28,054 nucleotides of DNA from Collodictyon triciliatum. Its lineage: Eukaryota; CRuMs. Under the pieces are notes generated by a model that made no database searches, was not told the DNA's origin, and saw only the letters and a program-made list of their open reading frames with translations. Of the stretch, positions 1 to 9,651 are shown piece by piece (the first letter of the stretch is position 1; each line of letters begins with the position of its first letter). Location of the stretch: assembly GCA_043381765.1 (NCBI GenBank), contig JBHJMP010000124.1, forward strand, positions 1 to 28,054, read 5' to 3'. Made by a program: the position numbers and the translations under genes.

Positions 1-60
1 TCTGCTTCTGCTTCTGCTTCTGCTTCTGCTTCTGCTTCTGCTTCTGCTTTTGCTTCTGCT
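1..60 (+). repeat. (TCTGCT)n hexanucleotide microsatellite at the window edge
   Basis: Eight exact TCTGCT units are followed by two variants in which TCT becomes TTT. The array is cut by the left edge. Read in frame 1 it encodes alternating Ser-Ala. Read on the minus strand it is a purine-rich AGCAGA array like those in the introns of the neighbouring UBA1 gene. Confidence 0.95.
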
Positions 61-108
61 TTTACTTTTGGTGTTGTGGAAAAAAAGATTTTCTCGGAAT
101 TGGCCTGA
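1..108 (+). CDS. possible C-terminal end of an upstream gene (Ser-Ala repeat tail)
   Basis: Frame 1 is open from the edge to a TGA at 106-108. It reads about ten Ser-Ala or Phe-Ala dipeptides and then a short non-repetitive tail ending EKKIFSELA. The large gene on the right uses a hexanucleotide repeat to encode a dipeptide tract, so coding repeats do occur here. However, a TCTGCT array is open by nature and the unique tail is only about 14 codons. It may equally be intergenic or intronic. No family is recognisable. Confidence 0.2.
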   Translation, partial: SASASASASASASASAFASAFTFGVVEKKIFSELA

Positions 109-875
109 GAGGTTATTGCTGCGTGAAGGGAATGAAGAAGGGGCAGGAACATAGCGCGATAGCCCTCGCAGAACTCAAGTGAAGATTCGTATGATTATTC
201 CATTTATGACTCATGTTCTGTTCCATGATGTCTTTGCTTTTCTAGAATATGGTTCGAGATATCATTTCTTTTGCATCCAGAGAATGTTGGCCATTCTTCC
301 TTCGAAGGTTCCTAAGCCGAGACGATATTGGGACAAACTCCGAATTGTGCGCCTCACAATCACTAGAAACACTGCCTGCATAATTTCGGTACTTTTACGT
401 TGTATAAAATCCTCTTCTAAACTATCTCTCGGGATTCATATACAAATAATTATAAATTCCATACTTGTATAACTTCTGTGTTTGTTTTTTGGGACAACCT
501 GACTGGATGGGCTCTTGAAAAAAAAAATATAAATAAATGGAAAGCGTACTTCGCTGCGCTTCTGCTTGGGGTAATATCCTTATGGACACCCACGTGCACA
601 CAAAGCAAGACTCAACAACCAGTCACCCATTCCCGGTAATAGGCTTGGGGACATCATACAAATCTCTTTCCTCAACAGCTTCCTTCACCACCTTCCCACT
701 TGCAAATATTGAAAATGATAGAGTAATATATTATTTCGCAATATTAGTTTCAGATTTCGCCAAATCAGCTCTGATTGAATTCAGAATGGAATCCTCTGTT
801 TATTCCTTCTGCTTTCATATGAGATGCAAACCGGCGACACTGCAAGGTTGCATCGGCCAAATGTCGGAGGTGGAC
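109..875. other. gene-free stretch, probably the 3' flank of UBA1
   Basis: No exon with recognisable homology was found on either strand. Two + strand open frames (179-472 and the start of 537-1064) have no domain-like pattern; the second continues as the antisense of the last UBA1 exon. The strip nearest 876 should contain the UBA1 3' untranslated region. Confidence 0.6.
799..804 (-). promoter_or_regulatory. candidate poly(A) signal of UBA1
   Basis: On the minus strand this reads AATAAA, about 70 bases downstream of the UBA1 stop codon at 878-876. Position and sequence suit a cleavage/polyadenylation signal. A hexamer in AT-rich DNA is weak evidence on its own. Confidence 0.35.
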
Positions 876-1426
876 CTAACCCAGCTTAAGGCGTACGTAA
901 GGTGTCTCGACATCTTGGTCTTCGTCATTCACACAGCACACTTCTGCCACAACATACTTTCGCCATCCAGGGAGTTCGACCTTGGATATTTGTTGCACCA
1001 ACTCAGAGATCCTGTTGTGTGTGTAAGGGTATGTCAGTTATTCGTTGGTCATGGTAATATATAGCACGCAGAAAAAATTTTTTCACTAATAAGTAGACTT
1101 ACTTCCTTGGCATTCTCTCCTTCGATTTCACAGCCGGCATGAAGTCTGAATAGATCATGCATTGCCCACAAGAAAGCATACTAACATTCAGCCCAAACTT
1201 TTCCTGTTTTAATAATGTCGTTATGATGAATTGGTCTTAAAAAAATCTATTGGTCACGGCATTAATTTAGTGCTCTTAAAAGATATGGCAGATAGAGTCT
1301 CCGTTGGGTAGAAACATAAAGTCCTTTTATATATACCTTGAAATGCTGTATTAGCTCAGATACTGTGACGTCGCCTTCGATGTCAATGCTGTCCCATAAA
1401 GACCACTCCCAACTTCCCAATTTTGA
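876..1426 (-). other. UBA1: UBA1 exons 30-32: ubiquitin-fold domain (UFD), E2 docking
   Basis: Residues 900-1007. [20 protein letters not shown] matches the start of the family [22 protein letters not shown] and the closing [11 protein letters not shown] match its later strands. In known E1s this domain recruits E2 enzymes and swings to deliver ubiquitin. The C terminus ends within a few residues of the family norm. Confidence 0.93.
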
Positions 1427-1999
1427 CTAATTTATACCCAAGAAAGCTCATTGAGCACTGCGATATAATATCCTCACACGAAAATAATACATGGTATTTT
1501 TTTTGTATTGTATTTTTTGTTTGTTTTGTTTGTTTTGTTTCCATTGTATAATATTGTGTTGTAATGTTAATATATATATTTACGGCCTGAAAGTAATGAC
1601 AACTCAACAAACTTTGGGAGGGGGGGTTGGTTCAGACTGTCCGATGAAAGGTAGCGCCAGGTTCAAGAATGTATTATGGTGTGTCTCGATAGACTTGCCT
1701 TGTATAAGCTAGTGTTCATTCAATTCTTATTGTTACGTAAATCCTTGCAGTAATATCAATAATATGGGAGACTAATTTGATGGAGGTTAACTTATTAACA
1801 TAAAGACAACAATAATTAATTTCTTTTAGAATGCTATAATTCTATCAATATAGGGTTCAAGAAGGTTAAAACCTTGTAAAGTTCCAAACAGACGAATCCT
1901 GTGACACATGCAGTGGTGGTGGCAATCGCCGGGATGACTATGTTGTTTAGTGGAATATTACATACATGAATCATAGGAAAATACAATCGGGGTGTTTTC

Positions 2000-2089
<90 letters not shown>

Positions 2090-5000
2090 TAATATATCAA
2101 TTGGCCATGATAGTAGGAAACCCGATAAAATATCACCAAGTTGCGATGTATAAGATATTTCTATTTTTAAACTTAAAAATGACAGGAAAAGGAAAAGGAA
2201 AAGGAAAAGGAAAAGGAAAAGGAAAAGGAAAAGGAAAAGGAAAAGGAAAAGGAAAAGGAAAAGGAAAAGGAAAAGGAAAAGGAAAAGGAAAAGGAAAAGG
2301 AAAGTGTGCATAATCAACTGGAGGAATTTACTTCGCCCAGTGATCGATTTCGCTTTGAAGCGGTCGCATTCCGGAATCTAAAATTCCAATATTGTAAGTA
2401 CTAGATATTGAAAGAAGGAGGAATAGGGAGAGAAGAAGAAAGCTTCATGGAATGCCTCAAATCATTACAGAAGCATATTTAATGCCACTGAATCTAAAGC
2501 TAATTATTTAAAAAGGAAAGTAATTTTTGTTTATCTCTTTAGGCTGACCTTATATGCTCGAGCTCTCAAATTACCAGTAGCCGCGATAAAGTCAATGTGG
2601 TGATTGGTTTCGTCATCCTGAAAAGTGGATAACGATAAATATGTGGTTCGATTATTTAGTCATGATTGGCTTCTGTGATAAAATTAAATAAATGTCACCG
2701 CGATTATTTTCTTAATTCTTTCATTAAAGTTAAAGTGAAAATACACCCAGAGAAAAAGATATAAAGAAAATAATAGTTGTTTACCTTTTCGAATGAAGCA
2801 GGGTTCAGCATGAACCCAGATAACAAACCAGGAGGGGCTTTTGAAAGTAGTAGCTTCTCCATCTCCGCAGCGTGCATCTCCTCCTCATCTCCGAACGCTT
2901 GGATATATTCAATTCATTTTTAGATCATATTAACGAAACAATAATTAAAAAGTATAACACGTTCATAGATATAGCGTGCGTGGTCAAAAGGCGCATTTTT
3001 CTTTCTTCTCTTTCTAAAATATACTTGGTTGTTCATCTTCTTTGGCTTGAATTTTAGCATTTCTCTTAGGAATAAATTCCGGGACGATGACAGAAGAGAG
3101 AACGTCCATGAAGTAGCCTACATCTCTGACTCCTCGCCCTGCAGATTTTACTTTTATAGTTAAGACAAAAAGTAGAGTATCATATTGCATTCCCTTTTTT
3201 CTCTAAATTGTATGTATGTATGTATGTATGTATGTATGTATGTATGTATGTATGTATGTATGTATGTATGTATGTATGTATGTATGTATGTATGTATGTA
3301 TGTATGTATGNNNNNNNNNNNNNNNNNNNNNNNNNNNNNNNNNNNNNNNNNNNNNNNNNNNNNNNNNNNNNNNNNNNNNNNNNNNNNNNNNNNNNNNNNN
3401 NNNNNNNNNNATGTGAATTTATGTGAATTTATGTGAATTTATGTGAATTTATGTGAATTTATGTGAATTTATGTGAATTTATGTGAATTTATGTGAATTT
3501 ATGTGAATTTATGTGAATTTATGCTAGTTAATGTAAGTTAATGTGTGTGAAGACCTTCGATGTTGAAAACTTCTGCTCGGAGATTAGCCTATGTATTTTC
3601 ATCATGGTTAAAATATTTCCTAAGGAACGGATAGACTGGCCAAATTAGTTTAAAAAACTAAGGAGGGTTGTCAAATCAATCTTGACTAGATACCGCAGCG
3701 ATGACAAATTGGATGTGATACGGATCAGATGGATCAAATTCCACAGGTGTTGGTACACGCTTCGGTGGTGACCAGAAGGGGGCTAGGTAGAAAGTTAATA
3801 TATATATATGCTACTAGTTCTCGATCAACTCAAGGGGCAGAAGTAAGGGTATAAAGCAAAGGGGAGCGAAAAGGAATCATAGAAAATATTCTCTTTTAAA
3901 AGAAAAGGCACAAACATCCACCATCCCCGAGCATATCAGCAGGGAAAGAGTAGACTAGCTGCTTGAGGATATTTGAGAAAAACTCTTCAAACTGGAAATT
4001 GTGAAATAGGTGCAGAAATTACAATATGACCTCGTGATTTATTTCATATGTAAGATGAGAAAAGAAATATGAAGAAAATTGGGTCATGATATTACAAAAA
4101 ATCGATTCAGAGGAAATAGATGAGAATATACCAAACGACGCGCCCAGCCTATACAGTCATTGAAATTATCTGGCTTGTCACTGATCAGAGCTTGACACAG
4201 GTTTGTTAAAGTTGATAGGCGAGTACCGATAGGCTGTTTCCTTAATTGCTAGAAACAGTATCAAAATGTGAATTCCATCATTGATATTAAATATAAATAA
4301 GAGAGAATGAGAAAAAGAAAAGAGAAAAAAGAGAAAGAGAAAGAGAAAAGAGAAAAAGAAAAGAGAAAAAGAAAAGAGAAAAAGAAAAGAGAAAGAGAAA
4401 GAGAAAGAGAAAGAGAAAGAGAAAGAGAAAGAGAAAGAGAAAGAGAAAGAGAAAGAGAAAGAGAAAGAGAAAGAGAAAAAGAAAAAGAAAAAGAAAGAGA
4501 AAGAGAAAGAGAAAGAGAAAGAGAAAGAGAAAGAGAAAAAGAAAAAGAGAGAGAACCAGAAAGAGAGAGAGAACCAGAAACCTCGATATATCCTTCGTTT
4601 GATATATATGCGTTGACTTCGCTCGGGGTAGTCGTAAATTGGCCCTCAAATGCATCTCGAGCCCACTATATATAATACTTTTGGATACACTATTTTCTTT
4701 CTTTTTTGTTATTTTTATCTTCACATTTATTATTGGGGTACAATCAGAGAAAATAGAGGTGAATGAATGAAAAGTTATGCGAAAAAGTAAGAATGTTGCA
4801 TACCTGTAAAGTGTGCTCGATGGCATATGGAAAGTTTTTCAGCGTACACAATGGGATACCCTTCTCTGGTGGATCTCGGGTGGAATCCGTACCATAAGAG
4901 ACAGTTTTATGAGGAACCACCACTTGAACGTTTCCTTGAGTTCCTAGGGTACCCGATTCAAGCAAAGACTATCCAGCAGTAAACAAATCAACAAATCGAA

Positions 5001-8000
5001 TGAAAACAAGAATGAATATGACATACAAATCACAGAAAATCGAGTTCAATATTAATGAATCTCACACAAGTGACAAAAAAACCGTCTCATAAATTCTCAA
5101 TCATAATTGTTGATTGATTAAAAAAAAAGAGTGATATTATTGTAAATATTCGATAATAAATGTATATATCACATCATCAAGCACTATAGTTCGATGTGTT
5201 CAAATACCTTTCGGTTGAAAACGCATCTTTGGTCGACGTATAGCCGAGCATCGATATTGTCCAATGCATTGCAAACTCCATCGAGGGCTTCAAAAAAGTT
5301 ATCGTTGAAGAACTCTAGAGTAAAATTTCAGTTGAATATCTAGATGAACTGAATCATAAGTAAATATGCACCCAAAATTCTGTTAAGATATTGGAGAGAA
5401 ATGAAAAAGGAAAGAAAAGAAAAGAAAAGAAAAGAAAAGAAAAGAAAAGAAAAGAAAAGGAAAGAAAAGAAAAGGAAAGAAAAGGAAAGAAAAGGAAAGG
5501 AAAGAAAAGGAAAGAAAAGGAAAGGAAAGAAAAGAGAACAATATGCATATATTTAAATAAGAAAAATAATCACAAAAGAAAAAGGAAGGGGGAGGGAAGG
5601 GAGGGGATTATTAAGTCTGTGAAGGCACAGCAGACCTTCTGTATCATGCCCAACACGAAGGTTATGAGCGAGTATCTTGATTGACGGATTCATCTTTGAT
5701 ATGGCTGTTGCCGCGGTGACTGACTTAAGTTTCTAATAAATGGGATTGTTAAACTACAGACTAATATTTGCGATATCGTTAAACTTCAGTTGGAGTATGC
5801 CATACTTGAACATCCCAAGGTCTATAAAGGAATTGTCGGTTAAGATTTGATATCTCAATCGTGTCCATATCCGTAATGTGAATATAACCATCCTACATGT
5901 AATGTACTCTTATTGGCATGAATTCAAACTAAAAATCAATACCAAACACAAACTTACAGGCCCTGTTCCAACACCCATCATGGCAAAGTTTTTGAGGACC
6001 TCACATCCTAATGCACCGGCACCAACCTGAGTCACAGCAAAAGAAATTAGCGGATATACTCGAATTTTTTTATTGATATTTTTACTAAAAAAAAAAAAAG
6101 GAAGAGAAAAATTCATTATACGTGACAAGTTAATTATAATACTAATTACCACAAAATATTTCAGGTTCTGGAGTCTGTTTTGCATAGTTCTTCCCAAGAC
6201 TGCGATTTGGCGGTCGTAACGAGAACCAGACTAGCAAAACACGCACATGATGTGTGAGGAAGGGAATGACATGGAATATGAAATCTACATTTCCAATATT
6301 TTTTGTTCGATAATTTTTTTTATGATTGGCTGGGAGAATCCTCTTCCCCTCTTTCTCTCTCCTTTCCCCCCCCCCCCCCCCTCCCCCCCCACCCCCCCCC
6401 GCCCCCCCCCCCCTTCTAATTCTTTGTGNNNNNNNNNNNNNNNNNNNNNNNNNNNNNNNNNNNNNNNNNNNNNNNNNNNNNNNNNNNNNNNNNNNNNNNN
6501 NNNNNNNNNNNNNNNNNNNNNNNNNNNNGCCTCCCCTCCCTTCTCTCCCCCCCCCCCCCCCCCCCCCCCCACTTTATTCGATGCAAGGGAAGAAACGTAT
6601 TTTCCTTGGAGAAATCGTTTGTGCATGGATTATGTAAAAAGAAATACCGCTTCAAACTCAGATGGTGGGAGGCTTTCGTCAGGCAGACACTCAGTTGCTC
6701 CGAGATAAAGCCACTATTATTTATTCATTAATTTAGTTTTTTGTTGTGCGTGCGAAATGATGGTAGGCAAAGTTTGTCCGTGTGTGCCAATTAAGGTTTC
6801 ATAGTGGAATAGAATTATATAGAGACTAGATTCAAGAGTACCAACCTGATTCAGAGGGGTAAATTTTGATGTTAATGCCTTAGTAACTTCCTGCGCTATA
6901 ATCCCTCCAAAGATCGCGGCCTTTGCATTATATGAATAGTCAGTCTGTTTTGCTTTGTATACTCGTATGTAAATTAATTTAGTTGAAGAGTTAACATAAA
7001 AAAAGTAGATATTTTACTGAAGGGCCATAATATACTTGTGTATGCAAATTATGACAAAATGAAATTTTAATCCATCTTAAAATTCTAAAAATTATCAAGG
7101 GTGTGATTTATCAAACTGCACTCTACCATCGGATTCAACTCTCCCGAGGAGACAAACGAGAACTGGCTCATTACTTTTTCGTCGATTTCATGTGAAATTC
7201 CATATGAAACCTTCATACTCTTAACGATATTTAAGAACTTGTCCAGGTCATCCTGGAGGAACACGTAGGAGGGGATGAAGATAGAAGAAGAGTAAGGGAG
7301 ATGTGCAAGGGGAAGTGTGAGAAGGGGAAAAGTATAGTAATACACATAAGCCCCCAATTCAAATTATACCTGCTAAGTTACATATGGTATTATGTGTTTT
7401 GGATACAAAGATCAATTCATCGGTTTATCTCGAAAAGATGAATTTAAATAGAATAAATTATGGTAAAAAAAAAATTCTAACGTTGTTGTGAGGCGCAGGT
7501 AGACTTCCATGATATAAGCCTATTATGAAATCAAAGTGTAACAGAATTACATATAACGGCAATACACGATTACTATGTAAAAGACAAAAATACGTATAAC
7601 ATAGAAGTATTTCAATAAGTTCTAATATGGGAAAGGTACGAGGTTTGTTTTATCAAGAACATATTACGGCGGTACTCCCTGAGCGCACGAAAGGCGATAT
7701 GTAGTTGGTTTGGTAGGTCAAAATTGGAACTAACAACATCTCCAAACGTCGGATTTGACACAGAGTCTTTATACGATTTCTGTATAATAGAGTATCATAA
7801 GATAGTACATGCCGACATTGTCATATGAGATGAATAGAGCACTTGTAAATAAAGTATCATTCCACAAAAGACTTACAAAATGGAGCGTGACGGGCATTTT
7901 TACTTGCTTCACATATCCTCCTCTTATGTAAGGTCCAAAAGAGAGAGTGTTTCCGATTTTAAAGGAGTCAGCGGCTATATATAAGGAAAACAGACTTTAG

Positions 8001-9651
8001 ACGATAGAAGTAGGTACGATCGTCGATCGCAAACCCACAATAAGGTTGGTCATATTTTCGATTCAACATTACTCGCCTTTGTGTGGCCTAACCTTCTCGT
8101 ACTTTGAATCGATTAAAAAAAGAAGTGTGTGTGTGTGTGTGTTCAGTCGAGTGTACAAAATACTGAAGCATACCATTCACAGTGATTTGTCGAGGAATCT
8201 TGTCGTTGAGCTCTATCATCCCTTCAACACCTTCAAATACTACAAAATCTCCTGTGTTTAGATCATGCCTTTCACCAGCGATAAGGCTCACAACTCCATT
8301 TTCATCCTTTGAACCAGGCACATATGAAAAAAAAGGTAATGTACAAAACTTAAGAACCATTTCGACTTAATTTAAATAATTTCATTACGTGGTTTCATGA
8401 GGGAATAGCGGGATTGATTATCATCGATTCATTGATAGGGAAAATGTATTGAGACCTGAGTGATCGACGTGATCACATGCGTTTGTGGTTCTTGCCCGTT
8501 TAAATCGGTAACTTGAAATGAGTCACCGAAATCCACAAAGGCATATCTGTGTGTGGTTGGATTACATATTGAACAGGAAAGACGCAATACAGCGCCGGCG
8601 GTCATGCACGTGGAAAATAATGTGATGTTATTCGATCAAATACTGGGCTTGCAAGGTTTGAAAGTAATAAATTACCCGAAGACACCCTTGATGTCACCAG
8701 CCACGAACGGGATTCCAGCACTATGGCAAATGCCTCCGATTGTAATCAGCTCATCCTCTGAGCCATCCAACAGAATGACTGTCTGAAAAAGGAAAATAGG
8801 AGCACATTAAAAGATATCCATTAAGTATGTAAACAAAGAATTTTAGTTTTAATTTACTTAAAAGATGAAGTTTTGATGTTATGTATCCTTCTGAGCGCGA
8901 GAATATATAAATGGAGTAATACCCCGTGTTGCTTCAGAAATGATTCGTCTATCACATCCGTGCTGGTCGATAGTTGCACACCAGAGTTTAGCTCAACCAG
9001 TCTAGGAAAGCAAGCGTCGGCTCGATTCTTTCCAAGGTCCTCAGGAGTCAAGAAAAACTAGACAACGTGAAATGGTCGGTAACCGATTTAAAATCAATAT
9101 AACTTTTGAAATGATGCAGAGCCTCATATTTTGTCGAGATATTATTTATTATATTGCTTATTTTTGTCTTTCTTTTGTCATTATTGTTTTGGTTTGCTTC
9201 GTTTTTGTTTGTTTGCTTTGCTTTGTTTTGCTTTGTTTTGCTTTGTTTTGCTTTGTTTTGCTTTGTTTTGCTTTGTTTTTTAAACGGGTCATGAAGGGCA
9301 AAAGGACTTAGAAAAGTATTTTGCTGATCAAAATACCTGTGTTCCTAGATCACCCATCTCCACAGTCCGATCATCCCACAACGTTAAACGTTGAACCCCA
9401 GCCAACATTATGTTCTTTGCTGCAGAGATGAATGTAATCAGACAAGAGGTAGTCACTTTCAGGGATTGGTTTTGTTATTTTTGCTTCTTTTGATCAGGGG
9501 ATGATCGAGACAAAGACCAACCAACTTCCACGCCTAGTCCACCCAAGCGCAAAAGCAAGACGCTTGACGCTTTTAGCTTCTTGAGTCCTTCAAGTCCGTA
9601 AACTCCTATCGCACGACTTTGTAGGGTCTCCAATGATGAAGTGGGTTCCAT
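876..9651 (-). CDS. UBA1: ubiquitin-activating enzyme E1 (32 exons, complete, 1007 aa)
   Basis: This enzyme adenylates the ubiquitin C-terminus with ATP, carries ubiquitin as a thioester, and hands it to E2 enzymes in cytosol and nucleus. Exons in coding order: 9522-9651, 9337-9419, 8923-9057, 8676-8782, 8456-8546, 8174-8306, 7877-7974, 7668-7779, 7482-7519, 7127-7252, 6846-6920, 6648-6713, 6150-6230, 5958-6026, 5806-5892, 5636-5732, 5208-5314, 4804-4968, 4582-4665, 4132-4248, 3922-3991, 3694-3782, 3555-3588, 3025-3138, 2785-2897, 2549-2617, 2332-2377, 1873-1937, 1613-1708, 1337-1426, 1103-1203, 876-1011. The exons sum to 3024 nt, exactly 1008 codons with the TAG stop. Every exon has a counterpart in family order, and the length is close to the known 1020-1060 residues. 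The ATG at 9651 has A at -3 and G at +4 and begins about 10 residues before the conserved SR motif. An in-frame ATG at 9885 would add 78 low-complexity residues, which I reject. Splice choices come from frame and homology and are unproven by transcripts. Confidence 0.96.
2001..2089. repeat. (ATA)n/(TAT)n trinucleotide microsatellite in a UBA1 intron
   Basis: About 29 uninterrupted AAT/TAA units in the intron between UBA1 exons 28 and 27 (1938-2331). The Ile or Asn runs it would encode are artefacts of the repeat. Confidence 0.95.
2184..2303. repeat. (GGAAAA)n hexanucleotide array in the same UBA1 intron
   Basis: About 20 near-perfect units, only about 100 bases from the trinucleotide array and ending 29 bases before exon 27. 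In the transcribed (minus) sense it reads TTTTCC, a long polypyrimidine tract, but it lies near the donor side of the intron rather than at the acceptor. Confidence 0.95.
3209..3310. repeat. (TATG)n tetranucleotide microsatellite next to an assembly gap
   Basis: About 25 units in the intron between UBA1 exons 24 and 23 (3139-3554), running straight into the run of N. Confidence 0.95.
3311..3410. other. assembly gap, 100 N
   Basis: Exactly 100 N, probably a placeholder of unknown true length. It is flanked by a TATG array on the left and a 10-mer array on the right, so the gap almost certainly hides repeat sequence. It lies wholly within a UBA1 intron. Confidence 0.97.
3411..3520. repeat. (ATGTGAATTT)n 10-bp tandem array
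   Basis: Eleven exact copies of a 10-base unit, followed by degenerate units (ATGCTAGTTA, ATGTAAGTTA, ATGTGTGTGA) to about 3550. Its left end is lost in the gap. It ends close to the 34-nt UBA1 exon 23 at 3555. Confidence 0.96.
4306..4580. repeat. polypurine (GAAAGA)n tract in a UBA1 intron
   Basis: About 275 bases of almost pure purine on the + strand, mostly GAAAGA and AAAAGA units. It fills the intron between UBA1 exons 20 and 19 (4249-4581). In transcript sense it is a TCTTTC polypyrimidine tract beginning right at the donor of exon 19. Confidence 0.95.
4804..6230 (-). other. UBA1: UBA1 exons 13-18: active adenylation domain and catalytic cysteine
   Basis: Residues 399-600. [11 protein letters not shown] opens the domain. 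VGAGALGCE (426-434) is the ATP-binding glycine loop. D458 in TDMDTIE and N466-R467-Q468 in SNLNRQFL are the expected nucleotide and magnesium contacts. K480 follows, and D528 in ALDNIDAR matches the conserved Asp. The catalytic cysteine is C586 in [19 protein letters not shown], within exon 18 (4804-4968). All residues needed for adenylation and thioester formation appear present, so I infer an active enzyme. Confidence 0.95.
5397..5535. repeat. (GAAAA)n / (GGAAA)n polypurine tract in a UBA1 intron
   Basis: Pentanucleotide AAAGA/AAAGG array of about 135 bases between UBA1 exons 17 and 16 (intron 5315-5635). A second purine-rich stretch follows at 5575-5607. Confidence 0.93.
6365..6413. repeat. 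poly-C tract left of the second gap
   Basis: C homopolymer broken by single T, A and G bases, in the intron between UBA1 exons 13 and 12 (6231-6647). A matching C-rich tract at 6529-6570 lies on the other side of the gap. In transcript sense these are G runs. Confidence 0.93.
6429..6528. other. assembly gap, 100 N
   Basis: Exactly 100 N between two C-rich tracts inside a UBA1 intron. The C/G homopolymer probably blocked assembly. No exon is missing, because exons 12 and 13 are adjacent in the protein. Confidence 0.97.
8125..8141. repeat. short (GT)n microsatellite
   Basis: About eight GT units in the UBA1 intron 7975-8173 (CA in transcript sense). Confidence 0.85.
9207..9278. repeat. (TTTGC)n / (TTTTG)n array in a UBA1 intron
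   Basis: Repeated TTTGC and TTTTG pentamers (mostly a 10-base TTTTGCTTTG period) in the intron between UBA1 exons 3 and 2 (9058-9336). Confidence 0.92.

Larger units (their letters stand above)
1613..4665 (-). other. UBA1: UBA1 exons 19-29: second catalytic half-domain and return to the adenylation domain
   Basis: Residues 601-899. WARDAFEG follows directly on the catalytic cysteine region. [17 protein letters not shown] and VIAANLRAE are the usual second catalytic half-domain (SCCH) signatures. EDEQPTFGDEEE is the acidic linker. Exons 26-29 close the adenylation domain with [40 protein letters not shown] and [10 protein letters not shown]. Exon 23 (3555-3588) is only 34 nt, and exon 27 (2332-2377) only 46 nt. 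Both are needed to keep frame and homology. Confidence 0.92.
6648..9651 (-). other. UBA1: UBA1 exons 1-12: inactive adenylation domain and first catalytic half-domain
   Basis: Residues 1-398. The opening SRAIGVYG matches the SRQLYVLG-type start, whose Arg reaches into the active-site region in known E1 structures. [12 protein letters not shown] is the pseudo-nucleotide loop of the inactive half. Residues 96-112 carry EDLGKNRAD, typical of the family. Exon 6 (residues 183-226; [20 protein letters not shown]) lies in the first catalytic cysteine half-domain (FCCH). Exons 10-12 return to the inactive domain with [12 protein letters not shown] and end in [12 protein letters not shown]. Compared with animal and yeast E1s the N-terminal Rossmann segment is divergent (Ala-Ile where Gln-Leu is usual), but it is complete. 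Confidence 0.92.

Noticed and set aside
537-1064. 175-codon + strand open frame
   Set aside because: Most of its right half is antisense to the last UBA1 exon, and it shows no domain pattern.
1958-2317. Open frames of Phe-Leu, Ile or Gly-Lys repeats over the AAT and GGAAAA arrays
   Set aside because: They exist only because the microsatellites lack stop codons; the region is a UBA1 intron with good splice sites on both sides.
4287-4826. Long Leu-Phe frame (minus) and Arg-Glu frame (plus) over the purine array
   Set aside because: Pure repeat translation. The true coding parts here are UBA1 exons 19 (4582-4665) and 18 (4804-4968), in frames set by homology.
6247-6731. Pro-rich or Gly-rich frames spanning the second gap
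   Set aside because: They read through poly-C and N and have no non-repeat homology. The only coding part is UBA1 exon 12 on the minus strand.
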